From: Methylorubrum suomiense
GTDB lineage: Bacteria > Pseudomonadota > Alphaproteobacteria > Rhizobiales > Beijerinckiaceae
Reading direction: 5' to 3'
DNA: 64,000 bases
Assembly (NCBI RefSeq): GCF_022179765.1
Contig: NZ_BPRE01000001.1
Location: forward strand, 62,001-126,000
The first letter of the stretch is position 1, and every line of letters begins with the position of its first letter. The notes under the pieces are model-generated. The model saw nothing but the letters and a program-made list of their open reading frames with translations. It ran no database searches and was not told where the DNA came from. Of the stretch, positions 29,980-38,403 are shown piece after piece. Both the position numbers and the translations under genes were made by a program.

Positions 29980-30762
29980 TCAGTGAAGGGTGTCGCGGTT
30001 CTTCAGACGGGCGGCCTTGGTGACGACGCCCGCGCCGGGCTTCGCCTTGGCCCCCGGCTTCTGCGCGGTCTTGAGTCCCTTGGCCTTCACCGGCTTGTCT
30101 GCCTTCGGCTTCGGGCGCTTCGGCTGCGGAATGACGCGGAACTGAGGCGCCTCTTCGGCCCCTTCGGCCTCGTCCTCCTCCGTCTCCTCGTCGAAGTCGT
30201 CGCCGTCCTGGGGCGGGGCCGAGCCGCGGCGCAGGGATTCCCGGATCAGGTCGTCGGTGAGGACGAGATGCGCCTCCGCGAGATCGCGGAGCGGCAACTC
30301 GATCCGGCTCGGCAGGCCGGGCTTCACGTCGGGCAGATCGATCGCCACGGTCGTGCCGTCGGGACTCGGGACGTCGATGATGCCGCGAAACCGCTTGCGC
30401 CCGTCGAGCGGCACGGCCAGCTCCACCTTCGCCTCGTAGCCGGCCCAGCGCGCGAAATCCGAGACGCGCACCAGCGGCCGGTCGATGCCGGGCGAGGAGA
30501 CTTCGAGGTAGTAGGCGCCGCCGACCGGGTCTTCGAGGTCGAGCAAGGGCGAGATCGCCCGGCTCACCGTCTCGCACTCGTCCACGCCCATCGTGCCGTC
30601 GGGCCGCTCCGCCATGATCTGCACGGTGCAGCCATTGGCGTTCGAGACCTTCACCCGCACCAGCCGGAAGCCGAGGCCCTCGATCGGTCCCTCGACCACC
30701 TGGGCGACGCGTGCGGCGACACCCGTCTCGCCGACCAGACGCTTCTCGGTGGGCTCCGCCAT
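29980..30762 (-). CDS. rimP: Ribosome maturation factor RimP
   Basis: 260 aa using the ATG at 30762; an ATG six codons upstream (30780) is equally in frame. RimP assists 30S assembly around protein S12. [20 protein letters not shown] opens the N-domain, [20 protein letters not shown] and [20 protein letters not shown] are the classical motifs. The C-terminal 90 residues are unusual: an acidic block ([17 protein letters not shown]) followed by a Lys/Pro-rich tail ending KNRDTLH, absent from E. coli RimP. It is first in the nusA-infB operon. Confidence 0.95.
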   Translation of the reverse strand: MAEPTEKRLVGETGVAARVAQVVEGPIEGLGFRLVRVKVSNANGCTVQIMAERPDGTMGVDECETVSRAISPLLDLEDPVGGAYYLEVSSPGIDRPLVRVSDFARWAGYEAKVELAVPLDGRKRFRGIIDVPSPDGTTVAIDLPDVKPGLPSRIELPLRDLAEAHLVLTDDLIRESLRRGSAPPQDGDDFDEETEEDEAEGAEEAPQFRVIPQPKRPKPKADKPVKAKGLKTAQKPGAKAKPGAGVVTKAARLKNRDTLH

Positions 30763-30828
30763 GCTGTCGTTCCGGCCCATTCGGCTCGAGGAAAAGGTGA
30801 CTGCTCGGGTGCAGACGGGCCTGCGGAA

Positions 30829-30859
30829 ATAAAAAAGAGCGGGCCCCGGAGGACCCACT
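30829..30859 (-). terminator. Intrinsic terminator hairpin in the rimP leader
   Basis: Read on the minus strand, AGTGGGTCC (30859-30851) pairs with GGGCCCGCT (30846-30838) over nine positions, two of them G-U, around a TCCG loop, and CTTTTTT follows at once. It lies about 67 bases before the rimP ATG with no minus-strand gene upstream, so it is better placed as an attenuator than as a terminator of another gene. Confidence 0.72.
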
Positions 30860-30903
30860 CCCGCAAGCAGCCTATCGACTGCACCAGAAATGATGGGACG
30901 TGA

Positions 30904-30931
30904 CTTAGCTCCGACGCGCGCAGAATTCAAG
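30904..30931 (-). promoter_or_regulatory. Candidate promoter for the rimP-nusA-infB operon
   Basis: On the minus strand CTTGAA (30931-30926) and GCTAAG (30909-30904) are 16 bases apart, a housekeeping-type -35/-10 pair. Transcription would start near 30895 and give a leader of about 130 bases that contains the terminator hairpin. The match is by eye and the -10 is weak. Confidence 0.4.
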
Positions 30932-31004
30932 CGGTTCGATGGACCCCGCCGCGCTCCCGCCATCCGCCGCGCCCATCTAGATCCCGACGCGAGAGGAGAG
31001 TCCC

Positions 31005-31652
31005 ATGCCCCATCGCCCCGGCCCGGATCCGGACGTCCTGCACCCGATGCCGGGGCAGAACCGCGTGACCTTCATCCGCAACCTTCCCCTGCCGGCGAAT
31101 GTCGAGGTCGGCGCCTATACTTATTACGACGACCCGGCCGGGCCGCAGGCGTTCCTCGACGCGATCCTCTACCACTTCCCCTTCATTGGGGACCGGCTGG
31201 TCATCGGAAGGTTCTGCGCCCTCGCCGCGGGCACGCGCTTCCTGATGAACGGCGGCAACCATCGCCTCGACGGGCTCTCGACCTACCCTTTTCCGATCTT
31301 CGGCGGCGACTGGACCGGCCGCTTCGAGGGGGAACTGAACTTTCCCAACCGCGGCGATACGGTGATCGGCCACGACGTGTGGCTCGGCTTTCAGAGCACG
31401 ATCCTACCGGGTGTCCGCATCGGCGACGGGGCGGTGGTGGCCGCGCATGCGGTGGTCAGCCAAGACGTGCCGCCCTACGCCATCGTCGCCGGCAACCCGG
31501 CCCGCATGGTGCGCCGCCGCTTGTCGGAGGCGGACGCCGCGCGGATGCAACGGATCGCGTGGTGGGACTGGCCGGTGGAGCGGATCACCGCGCATTTGCG
31601 GTTGATCGGCGGCGGCGATGTCGATGCGCTGGAGGCGGTTCGGGACGGGTGA
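31005..31652 (+). CDS. CatB/Vat-type O-acetyltransferase (left-handed beta-helix)
   Basis: 215 aa. The hexapeptide-repeat core is clear: [20 protein letters not shown], then [20 protein letters not shown] and [20 protein letters not shown]. The family's catalytic-loop His falls in [16 protein letters not shown], and the active site is completed at trimer interfaces. [18 protein letters not shown] is the standard end. Members acetylate chloramphenicol, streptogramins or other hydroxyls; many chromosomal copies have no known substrate. AGGAGAG lies just before the ATG. It is divergent from the rimP operon and convergent with the island at 31678. Confidence 0.88.
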   Translation: MPHRPGPDPDVLHPMPGQNRVTFIRNLPLPANVEVGAYTYYDDPAGPQAFLDAILYHFPFIGDRLVIGRFCALAAGTRFLMNGGNHRLDGLSTYPFPIFGGDWTGRFEGELNFPNRGDTVIGHDVWLGFQSTILPGVRIGDGAVVAAHAVVSQDVPPYAIVAGNPARMVRRRLSEADAARMQRIAWWDWPVERITAHLRLIGGGDVDALEAVRDG

Positions 31653-31677
31653 TCGCGAAGCGCGTCGACGCGCCGGC

Positions 31678-32340
31678 TCAACCGGTCTTTTCAAGCGGGA
31701 ACGGCGTCGGCGTCCAGAACGGCTCGACCGCCGTCCCCGCCACGTTCTCACGCTCCCAGCGATGCAGAACTGCGGCGAGCGCGGTGCGGTCGTCATCCAT
31801 CAGCGGCGGGCCGATCTCGTGGATGCGCTCGCAGAGGCGGGGATAACTCGTCTTAACCTTTTGCCACCAGCATCGGGCTAGACTCAAATTACCCATGGCA
31901 ATGTCATATACTAAATTCTCATTAAAGGTCTTACCCCACGTATAATTCATATGTGCCTCGGTAAATGACCGACATGATCGCAAGTCATCCAGCGTTCTCA
32001 TGAGGCGAAGAGCTTTCTCGATACGGGCAAGAAGCTCGCTCGACATGATCGGATTATCCCAGAACCAAAGGTCTAATGATTTCGAATCATCGGTCGGCGG
32101 ATAAATATCGACACAGCAAAAGCCGACGCGCTTCATAGGGTTCGTATTAGGAAGAAAGAGAGGGAGCAACCACCACTTCGGATCGCAATAATGGGCCGAC
32201 GAAGTCCGTCCGATATGGATCACCTTGGCGACGTGCGTCACGGGTGTCAGCCACAGCGAATGGCTGGCGACGAGAGCAAGGTCCGGATGGCGCTTCAAGA
32301 GCGGGCGGACAAGCCGCCGGACCTGCCGAGCGGTCGTCAT
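31678..32340 (-). CDS. Unknown protein; candidate immunity partner of the nuclease-like gene upstream
   Basis: 220 aa, cytosolic by appearance: no signal peptide or TM segment. It is rich in Trp and Cys (CDPKWWLLPLF, LWFWDNP, CWWQKVKTSYP). The sequence is visibly AT-richer and uses more A/T-ending codons than all neighbours, a sign of acquisition. Its ATG overlaps the stop of the upstream nuclease-like gene by 4 bases (ATGA). A toxin gene followed by a coupled, fast-evolving partner is the usual layout of polymorphic toxin-immunity pairs. I recognise no domain, so the immunity role is inferred from context alone. Confidence 0.6.
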   Translation of the reverse strand: MTTARQVRRLVRPLLKRHPDLALVASHSLWLTPVTHVAKVIHIGRTSSAHYCDPKWWLLPLFLPNTNPMKRVGFCCVDIYPPTDDSKSLDLWFWDNPIMSSELLARIEKALRLMRTLDDLRSCRSFTEAHMNYTWGKTFNENLVYDIAMGNLSLARCWWQKVKTSYPRLCERIHEIGPPLMDDDRTALAAVLHRWERENVAGTAVEPFWTPTPFPLEKTG

Positions 32341-33383
32341 GAGCGAGGCTTCACCTGAATCACAATAACCCGAACCGTATCAGGAAAATGCCTGCCCGCG
32401 GCGGCAACAAGCTTGAGCGCGCGATTGCTACTGATGGTGGCGCTCCCAGTCTTAAAATCGTAGACGCAGGTCATTCCCGGCGCAGTTCTCTCGAAAAGAT
32501 CGATTCTGGTTGAGTATCTGTCCCCATAGGACGTTTTCTCAGAGTTTTTGCCGAAAGAAATCTTCGCTACAAAATTCGGATCGCCCTGCTTGTTCACAAC
32601 GGCAGCGATCCAAGCGTGAACCTTGTCGCCGAAGTCCTGTGCCGAACGATACAGCCCGCTTGCGCGCACGCTCCGAACGGCCTGCTCAGCCAACGCCTCG
32701 ACCTCACCGTTCCGACGACAGGCTGCGTCGAGCGTTCGCTGATCGATGCGGCCCGCGAACGCGGCCCTCACCGTGTTTTCGGTCAGATCGACCGCGTACT
32801 CGTTCGCCGTAAGGCCAAGGACGGCTTTCCCGAATAGATCGTTCCGCGTCGACAGGACCGCGAAGAGCGACCCCACGAGCCTGATTGTTGCTGCTGTCGC
32901 GGCAGGGACCGCCGGAAGAAACGTCGATTGAACGAACGCCTCCGGCTCCGCGCCCGCGGCGGTGAAGGTGCTGCGCCCGAGCACCGCCCCGGTCACGCCG
33001 TCGCGGATGGTCTGCGTCAGCCCCGAGGTCTCGAAGATCCGGCTCTGGCCGTCCGGCGCCGTGACAATATCCTGCGTGTCGTAGTCGCGGCGACCGGACC
33101 GGATGCGCAGCGAGAGGACACGCGTCCCATCATCCAGAACGGTCTGCTCGCGGTGGGCGACATCGTCGCCGGATCCACCGGATCGCACGCCAATCGCCTG
33201 GCCGCCGCCCGCAGGGATCCATTGGCCGCCATCCGGCTGGCCAGCGGGGGCCCGTGGCTGATCGGCGGAGAACGCGCGCCGCAAGATGCGTTCGTGTCGG
33301 ACCGCCTCGATCTCGAGGGATGCCCTTGTCAGGAGGCCTCGTATGGCCGCGCTCTCGGTGCGGAGGCTCTCACGATGGTTCAT
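32337..33383 (-). CDS. Candidate polymorphic toxin with C-terminal PD-(D/E)XK nuclease domain
   Basis: 348 aa from the ATG at 33383, which has AGGAGGG 7 bases upstream; the open frame extends 13 codons further but lacks such a site. Residues about 1-50 are helical. Near residue 55 is PRAPAGQPDGGQW, a linker I recall from alphaproteobacterial toxin-like and phage-structural proteins. The C-terminal 75 residues have YSTRIDLFE followed by CVYDFKTG, the D...DxK layout of a Tox-REase/PD-(D/E)XK active site (D295, D309, K311), and end in VRVIVIQVKPRS. I therefore read it as a DNA-cleaving effector. No export signal is seen. It is translationally coupled to the downstream gene. Confidence 0.62.
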   Translation of the reverse strand: MNHRESLRTESAAIRGLLTRASLEIEAVRHERILRRAFSADQPRAPAGQPDGGQWIPAGGGQAIGVRSGGSGDDVAHREQTVLDDGTRVLSLRIRSGRRDYDTQDIVTAPDGQSRIFETSGLTQTIRDGVTGAVLGRSTFTAAGAEPEAFVQSTFLPAVPAATAATIRLVGSLFAVLSTRNDLFGKAVLGLTANEYAVDLTENTVRAAFAGRIDQRTLDAACRRNGEVEALAEQAVRSVRASGLYRSAQDFGDKVHAWIAAVVNKQGDPNFVAKISFGKNSEKTSYGDRYSTRIDLFERTAPGMTCVYDFKTGSATISSNRALKLVAAAGRHFPDTVRVIVIQVKPRS

Positions 33384-33420
33384 GCCGCAACCCTCCTGTG
33401 CGAGCGACAGGAAGATATGC

Positions 33421-33446
33421 ATATTACAACTTTTGGTAGTTTACAA
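33421..33446 (-). promoter_or_regulatory. AT-rich promoter-like sequence before the toxin-like gene
   Basis: On the minus strand TTGTAA (33446-33441) and TAATAT (33426-33421) stand 14 bases apart in an otherwise GC-rich region, 38 bases before the ATG at 33383. The spacing is shorter than ideal, so this is only a candidate. Confidence 0.3.
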
Positions 33447-33490
33447 GAATGATGTCCTATGCTGGGATTGGTGTTGTATCGGTACTGCTC

Positions 33491-33519
33491 AAACGAAAAC
33501 GCCGCCCCGAGGGGCGGCG
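33491..33519 (-). terminator. Intrinsic terminator after asd
   Basis: CGCCGCCC (33500-33507) and GGGCGGCG (33512-33519) pair perfectly around CGAG. On the minus strand the stem is followed by TTTTCGTTT, placed 30 bases after the asd stop. It should end the asd transcript and insulate the toxin-like genes downstream. Confidence 0.85.
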
Positions 33520-33550
33520 CTTCGCGAGGTCATCGATCCCGCGTGAGGCG

Positions 33551-34585
33551 TCAGGCGGCCCGCTTGGCCTTATTGAGCAGCTTGCGGTTCACCAGCACCT
33601 CGGCGATCTGCACCGCGTTGAGGGCCGCGCCCTTGCGCAGGTTGTCCGAGACGCACCAGAAGTTCAGGCCGTTCTCGACCGTGGCGTCTTCGCGGATGCG
33701 GGAGATGTAGGTGGCGTCCTCGCCCGCCGCCTCGTGCGGGGTCATGTAGCCGCCGTTCTCGCGCTTATCGATCACCAGCACGCCCGGGGCCGAGCGCAGG
33801 ATCTCGGTCGCCTGCTCGGGAGAGAGCGGGCGCTCGAACTCGACGTTCACCGACTCGGCATGGCCGATGAAGACCGGCACGCGCACCGCGGTCGCCGTGA
33901 GCTTGATCTTGGGATCGAGCATCTTCTTGGTCTCGGCGACCATCTTCCACTCTTCCTTCGTGTAGCCGTCCTCCATGAACACATCGATGTGCGGGATGAC
34001 GTTGAAGGCGATCCGCTTGGTGAACTTCTTCTGCACCACCTCGCCGGCGGTGAAGACCGCGCGGGTCTGGCTGAACAGCTCGTCCATGGCGTCCTTGCCG
34101 GCGCCGGAGACGGATTGGTAGGTCGAGACCACGACGCGCTTGATCGTCGCCGCCTCGTGCAGCGGCTTGAGCGCCACGACGAGCTGCGCCGTCGAGCAGT
34201 TCGGGTTGGCGATGATGTTGCGCTTGGTGAAGCCCTCGACCGCGTCGGCATTCACCTCGGGCACGATGAGCGGCACGTCGGCGTCGTATCGGAAGGCCGA
34301 CGAGTTATCGATCACCACGCAACCGGACTGGCCGATGCGGGGGCTCCACTCCTTCGAGGCCTCGCCGCCCGCCGACATCAGGCAGATGTCGGTGTCGGAG
34401 AAATCGTAGGTATCGAGGACTTTGACCTTGAGGATCTTGTCGCCGAAAGAAACTTCCTGACCCTGGCTGCGGCGCGAGGCGAGCGCCACGACCTCGTCGG
34501 CCGGGAAGGCGCGCTCGGCCAGGATGTCGAGCATCTCGCGGCCCACATTGCCCGTGGCTCCGACGACGGCGACCTTGTAACCCAT
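33551..34585 (-). CDS. asd: Aspartate-semialdehyde dehydrogenase
   Basis: 344 aa. Asd reduces aspartyl-4-phosphate with NADPH to the semialdehyde used for lysine/DAP, threonine and methionine. VAVVGATGNVGREMLDIL is the NADP-binding loop, NIIANPNCSTAQLVVAL contains the nucleophilic Cys (about 130), and FERPLSPEQATEIL plus CVSDNLRKGAALNAVQIAEV lie in the C-terminal part. It is monocistronic, with a strong terminator 30 bases downstream. Confidence 0.97.
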   Translation of the reverse strand: MGYKVAVVGATGNVGREMLDILAERAFPADEVVALASRRSQGQEVSFGDKILKVKVLDTYDFSDTDICLMSAGGEASKEWSPRIGQSGCVVIDNSSAFRYDADVPLIVPEVNADAVEGFTKRNIIANPNCSTAQLVVALKPLHEAATIKRVVVSTYQSVSGAGKDAMDELFSQTRAVFTAGEVVQKKFTKRIAFNVIPHIDVFMEDGYTKEEWKMVAETKKMLDPKIKLTATAVRVPVFIGHAESVNVEFERPLSPEQATEILRSAPGVLVIDKRENGGYMTPHEAAGEDATYISRIREDATVENGLNFWCVSDNLRKGAALNAVQIAEVLVNRKLLNKAKRAA

Positions 34586-34946
34586 CTGTCCAACTCCGCT
34601 GCGCGGGCGGGATTTGTTGCGCGATGACCGGCCCGCTCCCCGTTCCGGTCGGCGGATGCGCCGAGCGGACCATCAGGGGAATCCATAGGCCGAAGCGCCC
34701 GCCCCGACGCGGACAGGGCGAGAGATCCGGCGCGCGGAGCAAGATGCCCGCCGGGCCCGACTGTCAAGGGGGCGGAGCGCAGGCCGGCAATGATCCGTGA
34801 CGGCGTCGTGACGGAGTGGGACGGCCGAAACGGGCGATTCACCATCGCCCGAGAATCACGAGGATGCCGCCCGGCGCGGCAACCCGCCGGTGGGAGGTCC
34901 AGGGGCAGGATGGCCTCGACCCCATCCACCACGCCGAGGCCGCGCC
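34586..34946. other. 361-base gap with no supported gene
   Basis: Divergent region between asd and the membrane-anchored unknown at 34947. It must hold the promoters for both, but I see no convincing -35/-10 pair, repeat or RNA. A short plus-strand frame from 34790 (MIRDGVVTEWDGRNGRF) is discussed among rejected items. Confidence 0.5.
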
Positions 34947-35900
34947 ATGCCCCCCTCCCCTGCCGACGGTTTCGTCGCGGACATGCGCGACGCCGGTCCC
35001 GAGGGACGGCTCGACCGATCCCGCGAGCGCGCGCCCGATCTCGACGGTCTGGCCCGGCCCCGCCGCCTGTCGCGGACCCGCCTCGTCCTTCAGCTCAGCG
35101 TCTGCGCCGCCCTGATCGCCGGATTGTCGCTCGCGGCCCGCGATCGCCTGCGCGCCCCGGAGCCGGCCCGGAGCTGGACCGATCCGCCGCGGGCGGAGCG
35201 GATCGCGCCCCGGCAGATCGCCGCGACGGAACCCCTCCTGACCCTGACCGATGCCGCCTTCAGCCCGTCCGCACCGCCCCCCCGCGCGGAGCCGAGCCGC
35301 TGGGATGCCACACGCGGCCAGCGCGAGGATAGTGTGAGCCAGGGCGGATTCGATGCCATCGAGGCGCCCTGGCTTCTCGTGACCGCGACGGATGCGGGGG
35401 CCCGCACCGAGTCGCCGCCGAGCCTGTTCGTGACGCTGGTGCGCCGCGCCGCCGACGGGCGCGGCCTCGCCGTGACCCGCACCGGCGAACGCAACGTGGT
35501 GGCGACCCGCTACGGCACCTTCGAGACCCTGGAGACGGTCCTGAGCGGCGACGGAACCCGGACCTGCACCGGCTTCCGCAGTCTCGCGCTCAACACCGTC
35601 CATCTCGATGGCTGGCTCTGCGGCATTCTCGGACAGGCCCCGGAGAAGCGGGAGGTCGCCTGCGCCATCGACCGGATCGCCCTGTCGGGCCGGGTCGCGG
35701 CGGCGCTCGGCGCCGGGGAGGCGGCGGGCCAAGTCGGATCGACGGGCGGATCAACGGGCGAGACCGCCTGCGGGCCCGACACGGTCGCCAAGGCGGTTCC
35801 GGGCGACCGGACCGGATCGATCGCCGTGGCGGCCATGGCCGGGGCGACTGCGGCGACGGGTGCCGCCCGGCACATTACGGCGAAAGCGCGGCGGAAATGA
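34947..35900 (+). CDS. Membrane-anchored periplasmic protein of unknown function
   Basis: 317 aa from MPPSPADGFV. A basic cytoplasmic stretch of about 45 residues is followed by one TM segment (LVLQLSVCAALIAGLSLAA, about 46-64). A Pro-rich linker leads to a mature domain with four cysteines that could form disulfides (TCTGF, WLCGI, VACAID, TACGP). A low-complexity Gly/Ala/Thr tail ends in basic residues. Proteins of this layout are common in Methylobacterium; I know no function. The frame is open from 34890, but the ATG at 34947 gives the more usual topology. Confidence 0.75.
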   Translation: MPPSPADGFVADMRDAGPEGRLDRSRERAPDLDGLARPRRLSRTRLVLQLSVCAALIAGLSLAARDRLRAPEPARSWTDPPRAERIAPRQIAATEPLLTLTDAAFSPSAPPPRAEPSRWDATRGQREDSVSQGGFDAIEAPWLLVTATDAGARTESPPSLFVTLVRRAADGRGLAVTRTGERNVVATRYGTFETLETVLSGDGTRTCTGFRSLALNTVHLDGWLCGILGQAPEKREVACAIDRIALSGRVAAALGAGEAAGQVGSTGGSTGETACGPDTVAKAVPGDRTGSIAVAAMAGATAATGAARHITAKARRK

Positions 35901-36016
35901 TCGAAGCGCGGCCACAATCGGGGAACAACGGCCACGCCTGAACGTCTACTCCACAGCAAGACGGGATTCTTAACGAAGGCCCCGATACGGTCCCTTCGCA
36001 ATCAACAAGGTGTGCC

Positions 36017-36433
36017 ATGCGCTCGACCAAGATCGCCCTCCTGGGCGCCATGACCCTCGCGGCAATCGGCTTCGGCACCGGCGCCGAGGCCCAGGGTCCC
36101 TACGGCAACCCCGGTTATGTGCGCGTGAGCCAGCCCCTGCCGATCCGCATCCGTCCGCGCTCCTGGCTCGATGCCGGCAACGTGGTGGAGCCCGGCAACG
36201 GCTCGGTGTCGAACCCGGCCACCAACCCGGCCTTCATCGCCGCCTCGAACCAGCTCAACCCGGTCTACGGCCGCAACGACCGCTTCGGCAACGGCATCCT
36301 GCCCGACCCGATCACCAACGGCCCGTTCATCGGCGCCCGTTCGACCGCGATCCGCAATGTCGACCTCTCGTTCATCGACGGGATCGACCCGACCTCTTAC
36401 GTCTCGCGCACCGGCATGAATCCCTACCGGTAA
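36017..36433 (+). CDS. Small secreted protein of unknown function
   Basis: 138 aa with a clear signal peptide (MRSTKIALLGAMTLAAIGFG to AEAQ, about residue 25). The mature part is rich in Asn, Pro, Gly and Arg and has no Cys. It shows short Asn-Pro units (NPATNPAF, NQLNPVYG, LPDPITNGPF) and ends MNPYR. No family is recognised. It stands alone, with 116 bases upstream and an M20 amidohydrolase converging from downstream. Confidence 0.8.
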   Translation: MRSTKIALLGAMTLAAIGFGTGAEAQGPYGNPGYVRVSQPLPIRIRPRSWLDAGNVVEPGNGSVSNPATNPAFIAASNQLNPVYGRNDRFGNGILPDPITNGPFIGARSTAIRNVDLSFIDGIDPTSYVSRTGMNPYR

Positions 36434-36589
36434 GAACTTCTCTCCGATTTCGGACGATGGCGAGCCCTGCGGGGCCCGTTTTCGTTTCGGGGGATGAGCT
36501 CGTGGAGACGCGGTCCACGGGCAAGCGTCCTCTCTTCTCCGCCGTCGTTCCGGGGCCGCGCAGCGACACCCGAAATGACGGCGGAGCGA

Positions 36590-37762
36590 TTACGCCCCGC
36601 TCCGTAAACCCGTCTCGATGATCCGGGCCCAGAGCGAGGCGCCGTAGGGGATCGCCGCGTCGTTGAAGTCGTAATCCGGGTGGTGGAGGCCGGCCGAGGG
36701 GCCGTTGCCCATGAAGATGTAGGCGCCGGGCCGGTGGGCCAGCATGTAGGAGAAGTCCTCCGCCGCCATCATCGGCGCCACGTCCCGCTCGACATTGTCC
36801 GAGCCCACCACCTGCGCGGCCACGTCCGCCATGAACTCGGTCTCGGCCGGGTGGTTCTCGGTGGCCGGGTAGCCGCTGGCGAAATCGACGGTCGCGCGCG
36901 CGCCGAAGGCGGCGGCGACCCCGACCACGATCTCCTGGATGCGGCGGAGCACGAGGTCGCGCACCTTGGGCGTCAGCGCCCGCATGGTGCCGCGCAGTTC
37001 GGCCCGCTGCGGCAGCACGTTGAAGGCGTGCCCCGCCTCCACGGCGCAGACGGAGACCACCGCCGCATCGATCGCCTTGACGTTGCGGGCGACGATCGAT
37101 TGCAGGGCGACGACGACGTGGCTTCCCACCAGCACCGTGTCCACCGCCGCGTGCGGCAGGGCCGCGTGTCCGCCCCGCCCCTCGATATGGATCGTGAAGC
37201 GGTCGGTCGAGGCCATGATCGGGCCGGGGCGGATGGCGAAGGTGCCGAGCGGCTGATCGGGGATGTTGTGGAGGCCGTAGACGGACTCGACGCCGAAGCG
37301 CTCCATCATGCCGTCCTTCACCATCGCCTCGCCGCCCCCGCCCCCTTCCTCGGCGGGCTGGAAGATCAGCACGGCGCGCCCGTCGAAGTCGCGGGTCTCG
37401 GCAAGGTACTTGGCGGCGCCGAGCAGCATGGCGGTGTGCCCATCATGGCCGCAGGCATGCATCGTCCCCGGCACGGTCGACCGATAGGGCAGATCGCGGG
37501 CCTCCTGGATGGGCAGCGCGTCCATGTCCGCGCGCAGGCCGATGGCGCGGTTGGAGCCGTGACCCCGGCCGCGGATCACCCCGACGACGCCGGTGCGACC
37601 GATGCCGGTGGCGACCTCGTCACAGCCGAAGGCCCGCAACTGGTCGGCGACGAACCCGGCGGTGCGGTGCACGTCGTATTGCAGCTCCGGATGCGCGTGG
37701 AGATCGCGCCGCCAGGCGGCGATCTCATCGGCAAGGCCGGCGATGCGGTCGATGACGGGCAT
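36590..37762 (-). CDS. M20 family amidohydrolase (N-acyl-amino-acid/hippurate hydrolase type)
   Basis: 390 aa from the ATG at 37762; an in-frame TTG three codons upstream is less likely because AAGGA is better spaced for the ATG. The M20D metal site is visible: RADMDALPI, GTMHACGHDGHTAMLLGAA, and FQPAEEGGGGGEAMV with the catalytic/ligand Glu pair; HIEGRGGHAALPHAAVD begins the lid domain and MMAAEDFSYMLAHRPG carries the late ligand. Relatives hydrolyse N-acyl amino acids, hippurate or IAA conjugates in the cytosol. The actual substrate cannot be read from sequence. Confidence 0.92.
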   Translation of the reverse strand: MPVIDRIAGLADEIAAWRRDLHAHPELQYDVHRTAGFVADQLRAFGCDEVATGIGRTGVVGVIRGRGHGSNRAIGLRADMDALPIQEARDLPYRSTVPGTMHACGHDGHTAMLLGAAKYLAETRDFDGRAVLIFQPAEEGGGGGEAMVKDGMMERFGVESVYGLHNIPDQPLGTFAIRPGPIMASTDRFTIHIEGRGGHAALPHAAVDTVLVGSHVVVALQSIVARNVKAIDAAVVSVCAVEAGHAFNVLPQRAELRGTMRALTPKVRDLVLRRIQEIVVGVAAAFGARATVDFASGYPATENHPAETEFMADVAAQVVGSDNVERDVAPMMAAEDFSYMLAHRPGAYIFMGNGPSAGLHHPDYDFNDAAIPYGASLWARIIETGLRSGA

Positions 37763-38004
37763 GGATCCCAATCCTTGCGGAGCAACGTCCGAACGTCCCG
37801 GATCGTCCCCAGCAAGCAGAAGGCCAAGGCCGGGTCAACGGCGAAGCTTGTTGAGCGGACCGGCCGCGGGTGGGGCGACGGGCCGGCTTCGCCGCCCGGC
37901 CGCGCGAGGCCGGAGCGTGATCGTCGGAATGCGGCTTGGCGGGCCTGCGCGCCGGAAACGCGGCCCGCCCGTCGAGCGGGCGCCGATCCGGTCCCGGCCC
38001 GCCG

Positions 38005-38403
38005 TCACTGTCTGCCTGCCAGATCGTCGAGGATCGGGCAATCCGGGCGTCCGTCGCCGCAGCAGCGCTCGGCCAAGGTCTCCAGGGTACGGGCCATGGC
38101 CTCCAGTTCACCGATGCGGCGGCGCAGGTCGGCGACGTGGGCAAGCGCCAGCCCTTTGACCGCGGCACTCGCCCGGGATCGATCGCGCCAGAGCGCCAGC
38201 AGATCGGCGATTTCGGCCATCGAGAAGCCGAGGTCGCGGGCGCGGCGGACGAAGCGGAGCGCGTGGAGATCGCTCTCGCCGTAGACGCAGTATCCGGAGG
38301 CGGTGCGCTCGGCGGGGCCGAGAAGCCCAGTCTCCTCATAGTAGCGAATCATCTTGGCCGACACGCCGCTGAGGCGGGCGGCCTCGCCGATGGTGACGCT
38401 CAT
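38005..38403 (-). CDS. cueR: CueR-type MerR-family copper-responsive regulator
   Basis: 132 aa. The MerR HTH is at the N-terminus (MSVTIGEAARLSGVSAKMIR, then YYEETGLL), followed by the dimerisation helix and the metal-binding loop ERCCGDGRPDCPILDDL. The Cys spacing and position match the Cu(I) loop of CueR (C-x7-C type), with an extra adjacent Cys. The gene overlaps the 3' end of copA by 4 bases (ATGA). A CueR-type operator lies before copA, so it should activate the copper-export operon and itself. Confidence 0.9.
   Translation of the reverse strand: MSVTIGEAARLSGVSAKMIRYYEETGLLGPAERTASGYCVYGESDLHALRFVRRARDLGFSMAEIADLLALWRDRSRASAAVKGLALAHVADLRRRIGELEAMARTLETLAERCCGDGRPDCPILDDLAGRQ

Noticed and set aside
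28183..30903. 906-codon plus-strand open frame
   Set aside because: Antisense to nusA and rimP; no domain is visible and the composition is that of a shadow frame.
30860..31004. A metY-like initiator tRNA before rimP, as in E. coli
   Set aside because: No cloverleaf, anticodon arm or CCA-adjacent acceptor pairing could be found by eye.
34790..34946. Short frame beginning MIRDGVVTEWDGRNGRF that recalls a cold-shock-type strand
   Set aside because: The resemblance is limited to a few residues and the frame continues as a shadow of the next gene.
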